64,000 bases of DNA from Sialis fuliginosa (GCA_961205875.1 OY540814.1:5190993-5254992); one strand, 5' to 3'. Positions 1 through 11,690 are shown, counted from the stretch's first letter. The notes: generated by a model from the sequence alone, not told the origin. A program made the numbers and translations.

Positions 1-1139
1 TATATAGGGTACGTTAAAGGACAAGGGTTGTTGATGCGAACCGTTGGGAAAAATCGACTTAAGAGAGCAGTTGTTCCTCCAAATCTACGTCGCATGGTGC
101 TCTTCTACTTTCTCGACGCGGAAACATCTGGACACCAAGGCGTAACAAAAACCTACCGACGAATCGCTAAAACTTTTTAGTGGCCAGGTCTCTTTAAAGA
201 GGTGAGTGCATATGTTCGCTCTTGTATAGAGTGTCAAAGGGCTAAACCTCTGAATCAAGCTCCAGCTGGATTAATGCAGTCAGAGTCTCCACAGCGACCT
301 TGGCAGAGAGTGTACATTGATCATGTCGGACCGCTAACAAGATCTAGCGGAGGTAATTGCTATGTGCTCACCTTGGTTGATGCGTATACTAAGTGGATAG
401 AACTGATGCCACTTCGTAGAGCTACCGCTGAAGCGACTGTCGGGAAATTGATTCCTAACGTTTGGTCCAGATATGGTCCACCCGAAGTAGTAGTTACCGA
501 TAACGCGAAGTGTTTCGTATCCCAAAGATTCAAACAGATGTGTGTATCATGGGGTATTAAACACGTGACTACGTCGTCGTATAGACCGCAGGGGAACCAG
601 TTGAGAGAGTGCATAGGGACCTGAAGGCTACCTTAACTATTTTACTAAATCAACTAGGAAATAGTTATAGGCAGTGGGATACTAAGGTACCCTACGTCGC
701 GTTATCCCATAATACAGCGCAGAGCGAGACTACCAAGCACTCCCCCGCTATGTTGTTTCTAGGTCGTGAACTGCCACAAGCGTTATTGAACCAATGAAAT
801 CTTAACCAAATAACCAGCCAGGAGACTAGACCTACCCAGCAAGAAGTAAGAGAAGCCATAACTAAAGCCCGCAATCACATGGAGCGTCTCTACAATAGAG
901 GTCGTCGCCAGAATCCATTTGTAGTTGGGCAGCATGTTATGAAAAAGGTATACACTACACCTGGGAACACAGAAGGCTCTAAATTCCGCTGGAGATGGTC
1001 TCCACCCATGCGAATCGCCAAGTTCGTAAACGCGGGTAACGTGCTGCTAGAACCTTTAAATCGAGAAGGAGAAGACGTGCGTGCCCACGTGGACCAGTTG
1101 AAGGCGTATTATCCCAGGAACCCAGAGCTTCCGATCTAG
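1..1139 (+). pseudogene. Ty3/gypsy integrase remnant
   Basis: This is the C-terminal part of a Ty3/gypsy pol polyprotein, the integrase that joins retrotransposon cDNA to host DNA. The zinc-binding H2C2 region is readable from about 90 (HQGVTKTYRR) to CIECQRAKP near 220-245. The catalytic core follows at 300-620, with YIDHVGPL, VVVTDNAKCF and the terminal RPQGNQ. The frame is broken by a stop at 178-180 and by a frameshift near 610; the core continues as HRDLKATLTILLNQ. A further stop lies near 797. The last segment (879-1139, ending in PRNPELPI) is the basic C-terminal domain. The copy is clearly dead. The 5' part of the element lies outside the window. Confidence 0.85.
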
Positions 1140-1570
1140 GGGGGGAGGATATAACAAAAATTGTCTTCATCTCTGGGTTACATAAGCCGGGTAGAGGGGA
1201 TTTAATAAATAATCTTCATTCATGGATTGCATAATTTCAAAAATTACGGCATTGACAGCAGATATTTTGATTACGGATTGTCGGATGGCAGTCAGTCAGT
1301 ATCAGTCCGCCAAGTCAGTGATGGATACACAATACTAAGCGAACGACAATAAAGGAGGATCCTGTATATATACCATTTCCTCACCATCGTCGTGAAAGTG
1401 CTTAGTGTTTTTCTTTCATTTTGGTGTTTTTGTGTTATTTTTTTTTTATCGATAATTCAGTGACGTTTTTCGGCTCTAAATTCTAAAGCTAGAAATGTTA
1501 TGTGTAATAGTAGTGTTAATCGTTTGTATTGTTATTTTTTATTACTAGTGGGTAATTATTCAATAAATGT
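1140..1570 (+). mobile_element. Polypurine tract and presumed 3' LTR of the gypsy remnant
   Basis: Directly after the integrase stop comes a purine-rich run (gggggggagga) of the kind that primes plus-strand synthesis in gypsy elements. An LTR should start immediately after it, near 1150. The LTR end is not determined because no second copy is visible in the window; 1570 is only where the sequence turns into plain AT-rich DNA. Confidence 0.4.
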
Positions 1571-2266
1571 ATGGTATTGCATATCCAATGTAAAGCAAAT
1601 TTAATTATTCTAATTATATATATACTTGATAATAAAACTGTTACTTTTATATCGTTGGTCATTTAATTGTATCAAATAAATAAGTCAAAAATTTGTATTC
1701 TTATACAATTTTACAAACAAATAGTTTTTAATCATTCGGTTGTTGTGAAATTGATGTTATTTACCCAAAAATTTATATTTTATAATAATTAAGTTAGGGG
1801 TGTGGTCTTAAAAAAAATTTATTTAATATTTTCTAATACGATTATATAAATAACATAAAATAAAGATCGTAATAAAATAATTTAACCTAATAAATAACAT
1901 CGAACATGCTTCTACGCATTATTTCAATATGTTGAACGCAAAATAATGTGGGAATTGATATTCGCAATGATTTATTGGTAATTTTTAAAAGTATCAAAAT
2001 TTAATGATAAGGGCATAAAATAAACAAACGAGGGTCGCAGCCGAAGGCTGAGACCCGAGTACGTTTGAGGTTAGGGTGATTTGTACATGTAAATCGTAAT
2101 ATTACTGGAAAGGTAATAATATGATTATCCCCGCCAAATTCAAGAATTATTTACTTATCAGCATTTAAAACAATTACAGTGAAATATTTTATGAAAATTT
2201 GATAAGACAAAATTTAATATAAAAAAATAATTTATATTTTATCAAATGTGGCGCGATTTGGGGTTG
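1571..2266. other. AT-rich non-coding stretch with one hairpin
   Basis: I see no gene here. A GC-rich hairpin lies at 2032-2056, with arms GGGTC/GACCC and CAGCC/GGCTG, in otherwise AT-rich DNA. It may be an internal part of the Helitron-like element that ends at 2298. Confidence 0.4.
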
Positions 2267-2298
2267 GGGCGCATAGCGCCCAGGGGCAAAGCCCCTAG
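2267..2298 (+). mobile_element. Candidate Helitron-type 3' terminus
   Basis: Two consecutive short hairpins (2267-2281, GGGCGCATAGCGCCC; 2283-2295, GGGGCAAAGCCCC) run into CTAG at 2295-2298, followed by T. A hairpin next to a CTAG end with a following T is the classic 3' end of Helitron-type rolling-circle transposons. It lies exactly where the piggyBac transposase reading frame on the other strand loses homology, so it probably marks an insertion into that gene. The 5' end was not found. Confidence 0.4.
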
Positions 2299-2299
2299 T

Positions 2300-4285
2300 A
2301 GATTACATATAAAGGGACAAGAAACCTCTTCTGCAGACCCATTTCCTTTTCTTGTGATAATCAAGTTATTTGAGGGATCAATATAATTCGCAAGAAACAA
2401 AACACTGCGATTGTCCATCCATTTGAGAGCTACTATACCATCAGTTGGTACCCTCCAGTCTGAATCTCTTCTCTTCAATTGCTAGTCCGCTTTGAATTTT
2501 GGCAGATTTGTTCTTCCTTTACGGACCATAATGGTTTTTACGAACTAACGTCCTCGTTAGGTCTTTTACAACCCGACTGCCTAAATTTGTTTCAGTCCCA
2601 TGATTAACCTTTCCTGTATATATCTGAAATTCACACATGTATCCGCTTCGGTCAGCTCGAATTAAGTTTCTCGAAGGCCAAAAGATATTAAAAAAAATAA
2701 TCTTTATTTAAAATTCAACAGAGTAACTTCTTACAACAATGTTTACAAGAACTAACTAACTAAAAACTATTACAGAATCTTATTTATAAGGTTTGTTATC
2801 ACATATTCGTCATGTACAAAATACATAGTTAAAACTTTGGTTTGTTTACAATGTGAATAATATACATGAAATATCGAAAACAACTTATGACTAATCTCTA
2901 TGTAAATAATGTCCCTTGAACTTATTGTAGTTTATATTTATTTTATGTCTTGGTGTTATGGGCGTTCCGTAACTCTCGCACCCAAAGCTTGTACCCTCGT
3001 TTTGTCGGTTTCATCGGCATGTATTGCCGAATACTGCTTCGGTCTTTGAATTTTATCATCGACTCATCAATTGATTGATTTTCGCTTGGTTTCAGTGATG
3101 TTATAAAAGTTTCAGATAAGGTGTTGGGGAGGGGCCTAATTTTGTAGAGTTTATTATAATTTATATTGTCGTTAAGATGCAAATTGGTAAGCAACCAGGA
3201 AAATCTGTCTCTTGATATTGACGAACTGACATAGCTATCCCTCATTTCCATTCTTGACGACCAATAATCACGATAGCTAGGCATCTTTTTCAAACTCATT
3301 ATCATGTTTACGCCTAAAAACGTTTTTACTTCATTACTTGTTGTGGGCACAAAATTACTGATACCACCATTGTTCTGTATCGCATACACATTTGTATGAA
3401 AAACAATTTCATCCATCAACCTCTCTGGAAAAAGATATTTAAATATTTCGGTTGGAGTTTCAATGTCTTCTGGAATATTTGGTCCACTATCTTCTAAAAA
3501 GGGATTTACATTTCCTACATTTGAGGAATCGTTTGTCCAAATAACGTCATCCCCTCGCTGTTGCATTTGCAAAACGGATAGTGGTACGTCATCCTCGCTT
3601 TCTCAATAACTATTTATAAGATCTTCATCATCATCTTCATGACGTTCAGTTTGAAAGTCTGTATTGACTTCCACCAATAGCTCATCATCTTCAATTCCTC
3701 TTCATCAGATTCTGAGGCATCACTGGGTATATCATCGATAAAGGCATATATTTTATCTTGGGGAATATTTTCCAATTCTTTAATAGTCCACTTTTTATTC
3801 ATGGCTAAAAACAAAATTTGTACTATATTTTACTGAAAATTGTGCTCACAGATTGAGATAATATTTATCCCTCAACAAAATTAAAAATACACATTATGTG
3901 CCTGGTGGTTAGCAACAAAGACCATGTTTTATAAAGTATAAATAAAAGCATTTATTTTTGAAAATATGAGGTAATCCATAACACTACTTATTTTTATTAT
4001 TACTAAAACTCACCTGTCATTTTGTTTTATTTGTTCAATAACCTCACAAAATTGATAAACTAAGATACAGATAACCTATAAGTATCCCGACATGTGCACA
4101 TCGCCACAATAAATAGACTGAAATAAGCTCCAAGAAAATGATACCAACATGAAATCTATACAAGCACTATTTCTATTACATAGGCAACACATATTCCACT
4201 ATGGTTTTAACTAGAAACCAGTAGGCACTTAAACAATTTATTTTAAATTTGGGGTTAGCAGCAGTAACTAGTTGTCCTGAAAGGG
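2300..4285 (-). pseudogene. piggyBac-type transposase, copy 1 (broken)
   Basis: This is a DDE_Tnp_1_7 transposase on the minus strand. The acidic N-terminal region (3614-3814, with SDASESDEEE) is followed by the conserved body at 2943-3572 (FLGVNMIMSLKKMPSYRDYW; QSIDESMIKFK; KRGYKLWVR, just before the first catalytic Asp). About 300 bp of unrelated DNA (roughly 2654-2955) interrupts the gene; coding then resumes with RADRSGYMCEF and runs to ALKWMDNRSV, which carries the last catalytic Asp. Stops and small deletions lie between. The right terminus is visible: sequence ending in GGG at 4285 followed by the TTAA target at 4286-4289. The C-terminal end is lost at the Helitron-like terminus. Confidence 0.85.
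2654..2955. mobile_element. Unidentified ~300 bp insertion in piggyBac copy 1
   Basis: The two flanking stretches read as consecutive piggyBac protein (KLWVR before, RADRSGYM after), but this AT-rich segment has no homology to it and no ORF. The boundaries are approximate and I could not identify a target-site duplication or a family. Confidence 0.4.
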
Positions 4286-4289
4286 TTAA

Positions 4290-4597
4290 ATAGTTAATGT
4301 TTTATTTAAATTTATCAGTTAGGAGGTTAGTATATAATAGTATATTATACCACGAGTCATTAATGATAGCTATTATTACCGAGAAATAAAAAAATTCCGA
4401 GGTAATAAATAAATAAAATTTTCTTAAAACTAATAAGCTTATGGCATTTCACCCCCTTTCATTTTAATTGTAAAAGAAAACTAACTAAAAAAAATTTTAT
4501 GTAAGAAAAACCTAATGAATTGAATGACCGATTTCATACTCTGCAATCACATAAAAAGTAAAGCTAATATTAAATACTAAATTAAATAAAAAATATT
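4290..4597. other. AT-rich spacer without a recognised feature
   Basis: This lies between the piggyBac TTAA end and the Myb/SANT remnant. It is low-complexity AT-rich DNA with no ORF or repeat that I recognise. Confidence 0.5.
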
Positions 4598-5738
4598 TTA
4601 ATCAAAGGGTTTAGTGGAATTTAAAAAGTTATTATACTTCATTTTTGCTATCTTATTTTGCATTCTAGCATTTTCACGTTCCAAATTGATAATATCCATT
4701 TTAATCGCATGTTGTTCTTTTGTAGAATTTAATTCTAATGCCAGTATAGCTATTTTAGTTTCATGCTGCTTTTCAAGGTGGCTGATTTCTCGATTAATTT
4801 TTTGGGTATGTAATTTCAACATTTCCCCCTCAAAAACCGAAAATTCTCTTTGAATTTTTTTTGTTCTATCTTTTTTAAAGATTTAGAAACATCATCAGAG
4901 TGTTTTTTCGTTTCCTTCTAATGTTGAATGATCTAATTTCTAATACAAACTCACCCGTCATAACATCGAAAATATTTTCAGAAATGTCTCTCTTGATCAT
5001 TGAAATTTTCAGTTAATTTTGTCTCTTCCAAACACTGATTCCTATACCCATCAGAATCAGCTATATTTTCATCAATTATGAAATCTTCAGGGCAAATGAT
5101 ACTAATTGTGTAGTCTAAGGTATTAGGTTCTGATATTGGAGGTCCTCCACTAGTTTTGTTGAGATTTTTTTTGTAATTTGTAATATTTTTTTTGGCGTCA
5201 AGCTTCCATCGCTGGTAAGCTCCTCGTACTTCCTTCCACTCTATTATACCCTTTTGAGTTCAATTTTGCTGCTAAAAGTTTCCATACCTCTCTTTTATGA
5301 TTAATATTGCTTGGCGTATTATTTTTGCTTTCCAAAATATTTTTTTGTTCGTTTACAAATTCTATAATAAGACTTTTCATTTGATGAAAAATTTTCATTT
5401 CTTTCATCTCGACCCATCTGCAAATAATATCAAAAATAATTGTTATAATGAGGTGTGACAAAAATCAAGTTACTATTATAAATAGTATCAAATACAATAC
5501 TTACAAACAGTATGTTACACTGTCAGATATTAAAACTATCTGAAATTGTTCTCGTAGAAATATGTAACTGTTCACAGTAGTTCACAAACAGAACAAAAAA
5601 GTTTTCACAGAATAATAAATGAATATTATTATTTATTATGGTTAACATGACAACTACAGCCATAGATAATAAAAATCATTGCGTTACATATTCTTACTTC
5701 TTTTGAGTCTATGCTAACATATTCCGATGTTGCCATAT
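4598..5738 (-). pseudogene. Myb/SANT-like DNA-binding, coiled-coil protein remnant
   Basis: Two coding blocks on the minus strand belong together. Block 5198-5461 contains a Myb/SANT-like domain of the zeste/MSANTD type (KSLIIEFVNEQKNILESK, then HKREVWKLLAAKLNSKG). Block 4598-4822 is a charged coiled coil (EKQHETKIAILALELNSTKE) typical of the C terminus of such proteins. A splice acceptor (tttgcag) precedes the Myb block near 5420. A possible first exon starts at 5738 with MATSEYVSIDSKE and is followed by a GTAAGA donor, but its phase does not fit the acceptor. Such proteins accompany Harbinger transposons or act as host regulators. The region between the blocks is broken, so I call it decayed. 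Confidence 0.55.
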
Positions 5739-6059
5739 AAATATTTAAATAAAATCGGTTTTTAGTAAAACCACTGAAAAGTTGAGATATGAACACTAAA
5801 ACCAACCCATGTCACTTTTAGTTAAAATTGATTTAAAAGTGGTCTTAAAAGTGAGATGTGAATTCATGCCTAGGTGTTTTATTTGACAGTCGTAAATAAT
5901 TTTTCTAGACTTTAGAGCTTGTGTCAAGGCTTGTGTATTTTGTTTCTATGGTATTATTTAATTTGAGAAATTTTGTGATTGGAGCACAAGAGGGAATAAT
6001 GACCATTATTCCCTCGCCATTATTCCCTTTGTAAAAGTAAAAACTACGTATGTAATATA
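5739..6059. repeat. AT-rich spacer with a short palindrome
   Basis: There is no gene here. A perfect 11 bp inverted repeat with a 4 bp loop occupies 5990-6015 (GAGGGAATAAT, loop GACC), and a third copy of ATTATTCCCT follows at 6018. It could be a transposon end or a hairpin; nothing else supports either reading. Confidence 0.5.
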
Positions 6060-7615
6060 CAGTGGTGGCCTGATAATTAAGAACGACTTTTTGGAGTCTG
6101 TATTTTTTATAAAATATTGTATATTACTACCAAAATGTTATGCTTAATTTTTAGTGCGTAGAGTTGACAAATGAAATTAATAAAAATTTTAGTTTTATGA
6201 TGTTTATTTTTTAAGAAATATTACCTAAAACACTACCTAGTTACATTTTGACGTTGATTCGGCTGGTACAATAATTAAGAACACACAATGAAAACCTTAA
6301 AAACGATAAAGACACATCACACTAGGGGTCCAAATTGACAGATCATCTTTTATGTAAGTTAATATTTTGTGGGAAACTCTTTGTTCTCGAGAACAGCTAC
6401 ACATGTCCTGGGCATGGATTCCACAAGGCGCTGGCACCGCTCCGCTGGTATGGATTGTCAGGCCTCGAGTGCAGCTTCATACAGCTGGTTCAGGTTGGAA
6501 ATATTTTTGTCCACCAGTTTTTTCTTGACATTCTACCAAAGATTTTCAATAGGGTTCAGGTCTGGGCTGCAGGAAGGCCACTCCAGTACCGGAACTGAGT
6601 TGGCGGTGAACCACTCCTTCACTGACTTGGCAGTATGTTTCGGGTCATTGTCCTGCTGATATTTCCACAACACTGACATGTGTTCGTCAGCATGAGGCGG
6701 CATTGTATTTTCCAGAATGTTTTTATACTTCTGCTGATTCATTATTCCATCGATTTTTATCAATGGACCAACACCGCGCCACGAGAAGCATTATCAGAGC
6801 TTAATATTACCACCGCCATGTTTCACGGTTAGTACCGTGTACTTAGGGTTAAATTCGGTGTTGGGTGGTCGTCTCACATACTGACGACCATTGGAACCAA
6901 TCCTATTAATTTTAGTCTCATCAGACCACAATATGTGTTTCCATTGGGCAACAGTCCAGTCTAGATGTCTTCGTGCAAAATTGATCCTTGCCTTCCCGTT
7001 TCGTTTTGACACTAGTGGCTTCTGCTTAGCCACTCTTCCGAACAAATTCGCTTCGTTCAATCTTTTTCTAATTGTCTTTGCTGCAAGTCCTGTAGGATCC
7101 GACACAAAAAGTTCACGTCGGATGCCGGAAGACGACAGTTTTGGGTTAGCTTTAGCCAGCCGCACGATCTTAGAGTCGTTTCGGGGCGTAGATTTTCGAG
7201 GTCTCTTCTTTCTGTCGACGTTCTTCCATGTCTGATCATCCTTGAAATGCTTTACAGCATTAAATACCATTGTTTTCGAGCATTTGAGGTGGTCAGCTAC
7301 TTTTTTATAGTTCCATTTCTGCTCAAAAACTAACGTCACTATGATCCGACGCGTGGATTCATCGCAACTATGATTTCTTCCCATCTATAATTTTCCTCTT
7401 TAACTTGCAATTTCTATGGACTATCTTCGTACCAAAAAGAATTTTTGTTCATCACAAGATTTTATTAATTTAGTTCAGTTATACTACTATTCGAAATTAT
7501 CTAGATTTTCTTTGTATTGAATTTGTGTCAAACAAAAGAGAGTAAAATTATTTGAAATAAAAATTCATCAAAACCATATACTTTTTCTTAAATTTAAGAT
7601 ATTTCAATACCGGTG
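6060..7615 (-). mobile_element. Tc1-like DNA transposon
   Basis: The left terminus is CAGTGGTGGCCTGATAATTA at 6060, directly after a TA. A subterminal copy of its inner part (AATAATTAAGAAC) recurs near 6269, as in Tc1 elements. The right terminus is decayed; the best candidate is around 7583-7615, ending in ACCGGTG followed by TA. The transposase occupies 6359-7384 on the minus strand. The left end is firm and the right end approximate. Confidence 0.65.
6359..7384 (-). pseudogene. Tc1-family transposase with in-frame stops
   Basis: The frame is full length (341 codons plus stop) for a Tc1 transposase, the cut-and-paste enzyme that inserts at TA. It starts MGRNHSCDEST with an N-terminal helix-turn-helix (KKVADHLKCSKTMV) and a second DNA-binding helix set (SSSGIRREL). 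The DD34E core is visible: WSDETKI, DNDPKHTAKS and SPDLNPIENLW. There is no frameshift over the whole length. It is killed by in-frame stops: two adjacent ones near 6791-6796 in the segment where Tc1 proteins read MVWG, one directly after IENLW near 6533, and one near 6470. This pattern of point-mutation decay suggests a fairly recent copy. Confidence 0.9.
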
Positions 7616-8275
7616 TATGTTATTTTAGGTGTATTATTTTTTATAATTATTTTTTTTGTTAAATAGTCCTGTGTTTGTAAATCTTAAATATTCTATATAT
7701 CCAATGGGTATATTCTATATATTCAATGGGTATATTCTAATATATATCCAATGGATATATTCTATATATCCAATGGGTATTAAATTACTACATAACGTGT
7801 TTGATTTGACGTTTTCTGTATACTTAATACCATGCGAAATGTAAACAAAATAATACATCATTTGATGACTAAGCATACAATGATGAATAATATAAAATCT
7901 GGGGTTTCGCCCTGTTTTTGGTATGAAACTTGTCAGTAGTTTATACGATTTGTATGTTATTTTAGGTGTATTATTTTTTATCAGTTTTTTTTGTTAAATA
8001 GTTCTGTGTTTGTAAATCTTAAATGTTTTATATATCCAATGGGTATATTCTATATACTTAATGGGTATATTCTAATAACCAATGGGTATTTTCTATATAC
8101 CCAATAGGTATTAAATTACTACATAATATGTTTGATTTGACGTTTTTTTGTGTACTTAATACCAAGGGAATACTAAAAAAAAAATATCATTTGATGACTA
8201 AGCATACAATGATGGATAATATAAAATCTGGGTTTCCCCTCTGTTTTTGATATGAAACTTGTCAGTAGTTTATAC
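7616..8275 (+). repeat. ~330 bp segment duplicated in tandem
   Basis: 7616-7951 and 7952-8275 are two diverged copies of one segment. Both start TATGTTATTTTAGGTG, contain several ATATCCAATGGGTATATTC units, share ATCATTTGATGACTAAGCAT and end TGTCAGTAGTTTATAC. The second copy runs straight into the polypyrimidine tract and acceptor of the small Maf exon, so the duplication lies in that intron. The inner TATATCCAATGGGTA units make a smaller repeat within each copy. Confidence 0.85.
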
Positions 8276-8302
8276 ATTAATTTTATTGTGTATATTTTGC
8301 AG

Positions 8303-8671
8303 TTGCCGTTATCACCTGGACCTGTTCTTGATATATCAGATGATGAATTAGTTAGCATTTCTGTAAGAGATTTAAATCGCACACTAAAATTGAGAGGACT
8401 GTCTCGAGATGATATAGTACGAATGAAGCAACGTAGACGAACATTAAAAAACAGAGGCTATGCAGCTTCTTGCCGTATAAAAAGAATAGAACAGAAAGAC
8501 GAACTGGAAACAGAAAAAACCCAAGAATGGAGAGATATGGAGAGGATGCAAGAAGATAATAGCAGAATGAGAGAAGAAGTTGCTACTTTTAGAGCGCGTT
8601 ACGATGCACTGAAGAAGTTTGCGGCTGCAAACAAAATTCCAATTCCTCCAGAACTAGAAAACTTAGGATAG
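8303..8671 (+). CDS. maf-S: Small Maf bZIP transcription factor, terminal coding exon
   Basis: This exon encodes the C-terminal ~122 residues of a small Maf protein, the nuclear partner of CNC-type bZIP factors at antioxidant response elements. It opens in frame after a clear acceptor (tatattttgcag, 8291-8302) with [17 protein letters not shown]. The Maf extended homology region follows ([19 protein letters not shown]), then the basic region ([20 protein letters not shown]) with the Maf-type Tyr-Ala-Ala-Ser-Cys contacts. The zipper comes next and the end is [11 protein letters not shown], a typical arthropod small Maf terminus. The stop is at 8669-8671. There are no stops or frameshifts, unlike every neighbour, so this is a live host gene. 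The 5' exon(s) were not found in the window; the intron upstream contains duplicated repeats and possibly the Tc1 element. Confidence 0.93.
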   Translation: MPLSPGPVLDISDDELVSISVRDLNRTLKLRGLSRDDIVRMKQRRRTLKNRGYAASCRIKRIEQKDELETEKTQEWRDMERMQEDNSRMREEVATFRARYDALKKFAAANKIPIPPELENLG

Positions 8672-9346
8672 TAACTGTGTGGTACAATGAAATATTATGA
8701 TTACTTATAATAATATATTATATATAATAAGTTTTGGCTACTACATTATATTAATGTTGTGAACAAGTACATCTTAGCTGTGATTTTTATGTTAAACATT
8801 TTTTTTGTATTTATAATTTTAATGGAAATATTTTTATAAAAATAAAAATGTGCTATATTGTACAAATTCTAAATAGTCCAAGTAAATTAGATATTTTAGA
8901 AGAACAAAATCATAAAGTTTTGATACTTTGTCCACGAACTTTTAGTAGGGTTGGGAATGAGAGCCCGAAAAGTTCCCATCTAAATCGAGCATGGAACATC
9001 CCCTTTCATGTGAAAAACAAGGGATTTAATAGATATACTTACATAAAAACATAATGGCAGAATTTTTTATGTAGGGACTTCGGTGCTATAATAGTGGAGT
9101 CATATAACCGAAATTTTTAATTGAATAAAACAATCTCTCCCTACAGCGATTTTAAAATGTTCAAGGGATCAAAAGAAGTTTATAACTGAGTTTGTGGATT
9201 AATCCGTTTTCCGCGCGGTACTTTTTTCACGACTTTTCCGGAAAATCATCAATTTTTTTGTTTGCGGTTCGGTTTTTCGCGAATATCACGGCTTCTACTT
9301 GATCAAATAACGACCAAAAAAATAGGGTCACTTGTAAGGAACCCTT
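8672..9346. other. 3' flank of small Maf; no further gene seen
   Basis: The 3' UTR is probably the first ~170 bp, because an AATAAA at 8841-8846 is a plausible polyadenylation signal. The rest is AT-rich. A 68-residue ORF at 8848-9054 has no recognisable domain and I do not call it a gene. Confidence 0.5.
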
Positions 9347-10630
9347 CTTAATTCATAACCTCAAAAAAATTACAAACTGCGCTTAAAACAGATTTTTCAT
9401 TTTTTCTCAATTACTTTGTAACAAATCTGAATATTTTGATAAAAATAAGGATAAATATACTTTTTATGATCCTTAATAAACCAACCACGTTTGATTTTAA
9501 AATATTCAAAATTACCGCCAAAATTTACAAATTCAAATGATATACTTACCCGTAGATATTGAAACAAAAAAGTTATTTAGGTTTTTCTGAATTGATTTTT
9601 GCTTTTACGTATTGTTGCCGTAAATACATTTTCCCGATTAACTTTCATTATTGTTCAAAACAAATTTAAAATCTAGTTAAAAGATGAGTGTTTGAAATAA
9701 ATTTAACATTATTTATTATATTAATTAGTAGGTTGCCCCGCACAGATTAATCAGTTTTTTTTTGTTAAAAATACATTAGTATACCTGCAATTTTTATTTT
9801 TAGTAATGAGAAAGACTAAAAAAATAAATGTAATTAAATTCCAAATTATTTATAAGAACAACATAAAATTACAGATAGATACTAAAAATATATTTTTTCA
9901 CAAAACCTTAATCGCTTAACAGTTATTTCTGAATCATCATCTTTCCTGTAGAACTACCAAATGAAATTAATATCCATAAGCTAGCAATTGCACAAGAGCA
10001 TCTGTCAGAAGACTTAATTTTTTTAACCCTTTCTCATTACTAAAAATAAAAATTTAAACTATACAAATGTATTTTTAACAAAATAACTAATTAATCTGTG
10101 CGGGTGAAATTTTAAAATTTCTAAATTTTGGGGCAACCTACTAATTAATATAATAAAAAATACGTTAAATTTATTTCAAACTCATCTTTTAACTAGATTT
10201 TAAATTTTGTAATTTGTTTTGAACAATAATGAAAGTTAATCGGGAAAAATGTATTTACGGCAACAATCCGAAAAAGCAAAAATCAGTTCAGAAAAGCCTA
10301 AATAACTTTTTTGTTTCAATATCAACGGGTAAGTATATATGCATCATTTGAAAGGGCATAAAAAACTTTATAATTTGACATAAACAAAATTGCTGTACGA
10401 TGGTTTGCCCAAAGATGTCGCCTCAATTAATTTTTTTTCAAATGTAAATTTTGGCGGTAATTTTGAATATTTTAAAATCATACTTGGTAGTTTTATTAAG
10501 GGTCATAAGAAGTATATTTATCCTTATTTTCATCAAAATATTCAGATTTGTTACAAAGTACCTAATTGAGAAAAAATGAAAAATCTGTTTTAAGTGCAGA
10601 TTATAATTTTTTTTGAGGTTATGAATTAAG
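9347..10630. repeat. Giant imperfect inverted repeat (fold-back element)
   Basis: The left arm (9347-~9835) and right arm (~10016-10630) are reverse complements over most of their length, with small indels. The outer ends match (cttaattcataacctc against gaggttatgaattaag). Further matched blocks are the ATTACCGCCAAAATTTACA block and the AGTAATGAGAAAG block beside the centre. The right arm has ~120 bp extra near 10340-10440. The central ~180 bp is single copy. No protein is encoded. It resembles a fold-back or MITE-like DNA element; no family could be assigned. Confidence 0.85.
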
Positions 10631-11429
10631 TTAGTGTTCTGCCTTCGGGAACGTTCAAGTATTACGTAACGCAATTTTTGGAGATTTTTAACCCACTTTC
10701 CCCCCCATTTAACGCGCCGTAACGTTTTTCTGTACCCCCCCTCTACCCTAGTAAAATGTTACGTAACCACCAAGTGACCATTTTTACCTAAAAGTCACAA
10801 TTATGTGGCGGTAAGTACCGGAAAGTCGCTAAAATACCTTTGTAATTGTTTTAATCGCGTTAATATTGTTTATTAACATTTGAAATGTCTTTTTTTTTTA
10901 AACCAAAGATTTCTAATGTTTTTTTTTTCTTTTTTTGTCCTAATAAATTTTTACTACTAATCATACATTTAATTACGTCGTTTTCCTGACTTGGTCCTAT
11001 CCTTACACACATTTTTCCTTATCCGCCATTGTTAGTCTCATGCATTCTCCTATATTAGCGTTTTACTAATAAAGCTATTAAAATAAAATAACAAATTTAA
11101 TTTTTAATAATTTATTTTTACCTTTGGCAATGCAATTACAAACATAATTCTAACTGAAATAAAATATATTTGTCAAAATATAATCGTATTCAAGAATACG
11201 ATCGAACGAAAACGAAAACATTTTAAATAAAATCAGCCATAATTAAAATAACAATTCAATTGGAGTTACTGCTCCTCTGTCCACGGGTTTGCCAGCCACT
11301 CAGATTCATTCATTACTGGCATCCGGGGAGCAGACGAAGAGGGTTCCGGAATTGTTAACCTGCTTGTATCAACTTCGTCTTCGTCGAGCCAATCGGCATC
11401 CTCAGACGATGTTTCACAGCGGCGGACTG
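10631..11429. other. Non-coding stretch, unassigned repeat-like sequence
   Basis: 10645-10800 contains repeated GTAACG/CGTTAC motifs in both orientations and C-rich runs, which look like the end of some transposon, but I cannot name it. 10880-11250 is AT-rich. 11270-11429 is more GC-rich and may belong to the Polinton scrap that follows. Confidence 0.4.
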
Positions 11430-11690
11430 GGGGTCACTCTTGGCAAATTGATTTTTTAAATATTTTTTCGCAAAATTATTTGCTGTTTTGAGTCAGACGA
11501 TTCGTGACAACCGTGTACAATTTTTTCTAATTGACTATTTGAAGAAGTCTTCATTGTATATGATAGATGGTGTTTCAGAAGATTCGTTGCCTGATTGTAA
11601 ATGATTCAGCGATCTTGTCTCGGACCTCTTTTTCAGCTGAACTCGATTGTTCCTGGCAACAGTAACAATTAACCCTTTATCGGGCAAAGG
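11430..11690 (-). pseudogene. Rearranged Polinton scrap
   Basis: This sequence is a diverged copy of two parts of the Polinton at 34 kb. CGCAAAATTATTTGCTGTTT near 11470 matches the pVI-like gene around 34080-34100. The next base pairs onward (ATTCGTGACAACCGTGTA, then GATCTTGTCTCGGACCTC) match the acidic-protein gene at 34785-34950. In the larger copy these lie ~680 bp apart, so an internal deletion joined them. No frame is open. Confidence 0.7.

Noticed and set aside
2032..2056. Hairpin considered as a transcription terminator
   Set aside because: The genome is eukaryotic and there is no gene ending there; more likely part of a transposon.
8848..9054. 68-residue ORF after the small Maf gene
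   Set aside because: No domain, no splice context, AT-driven; most likely 3' flank.
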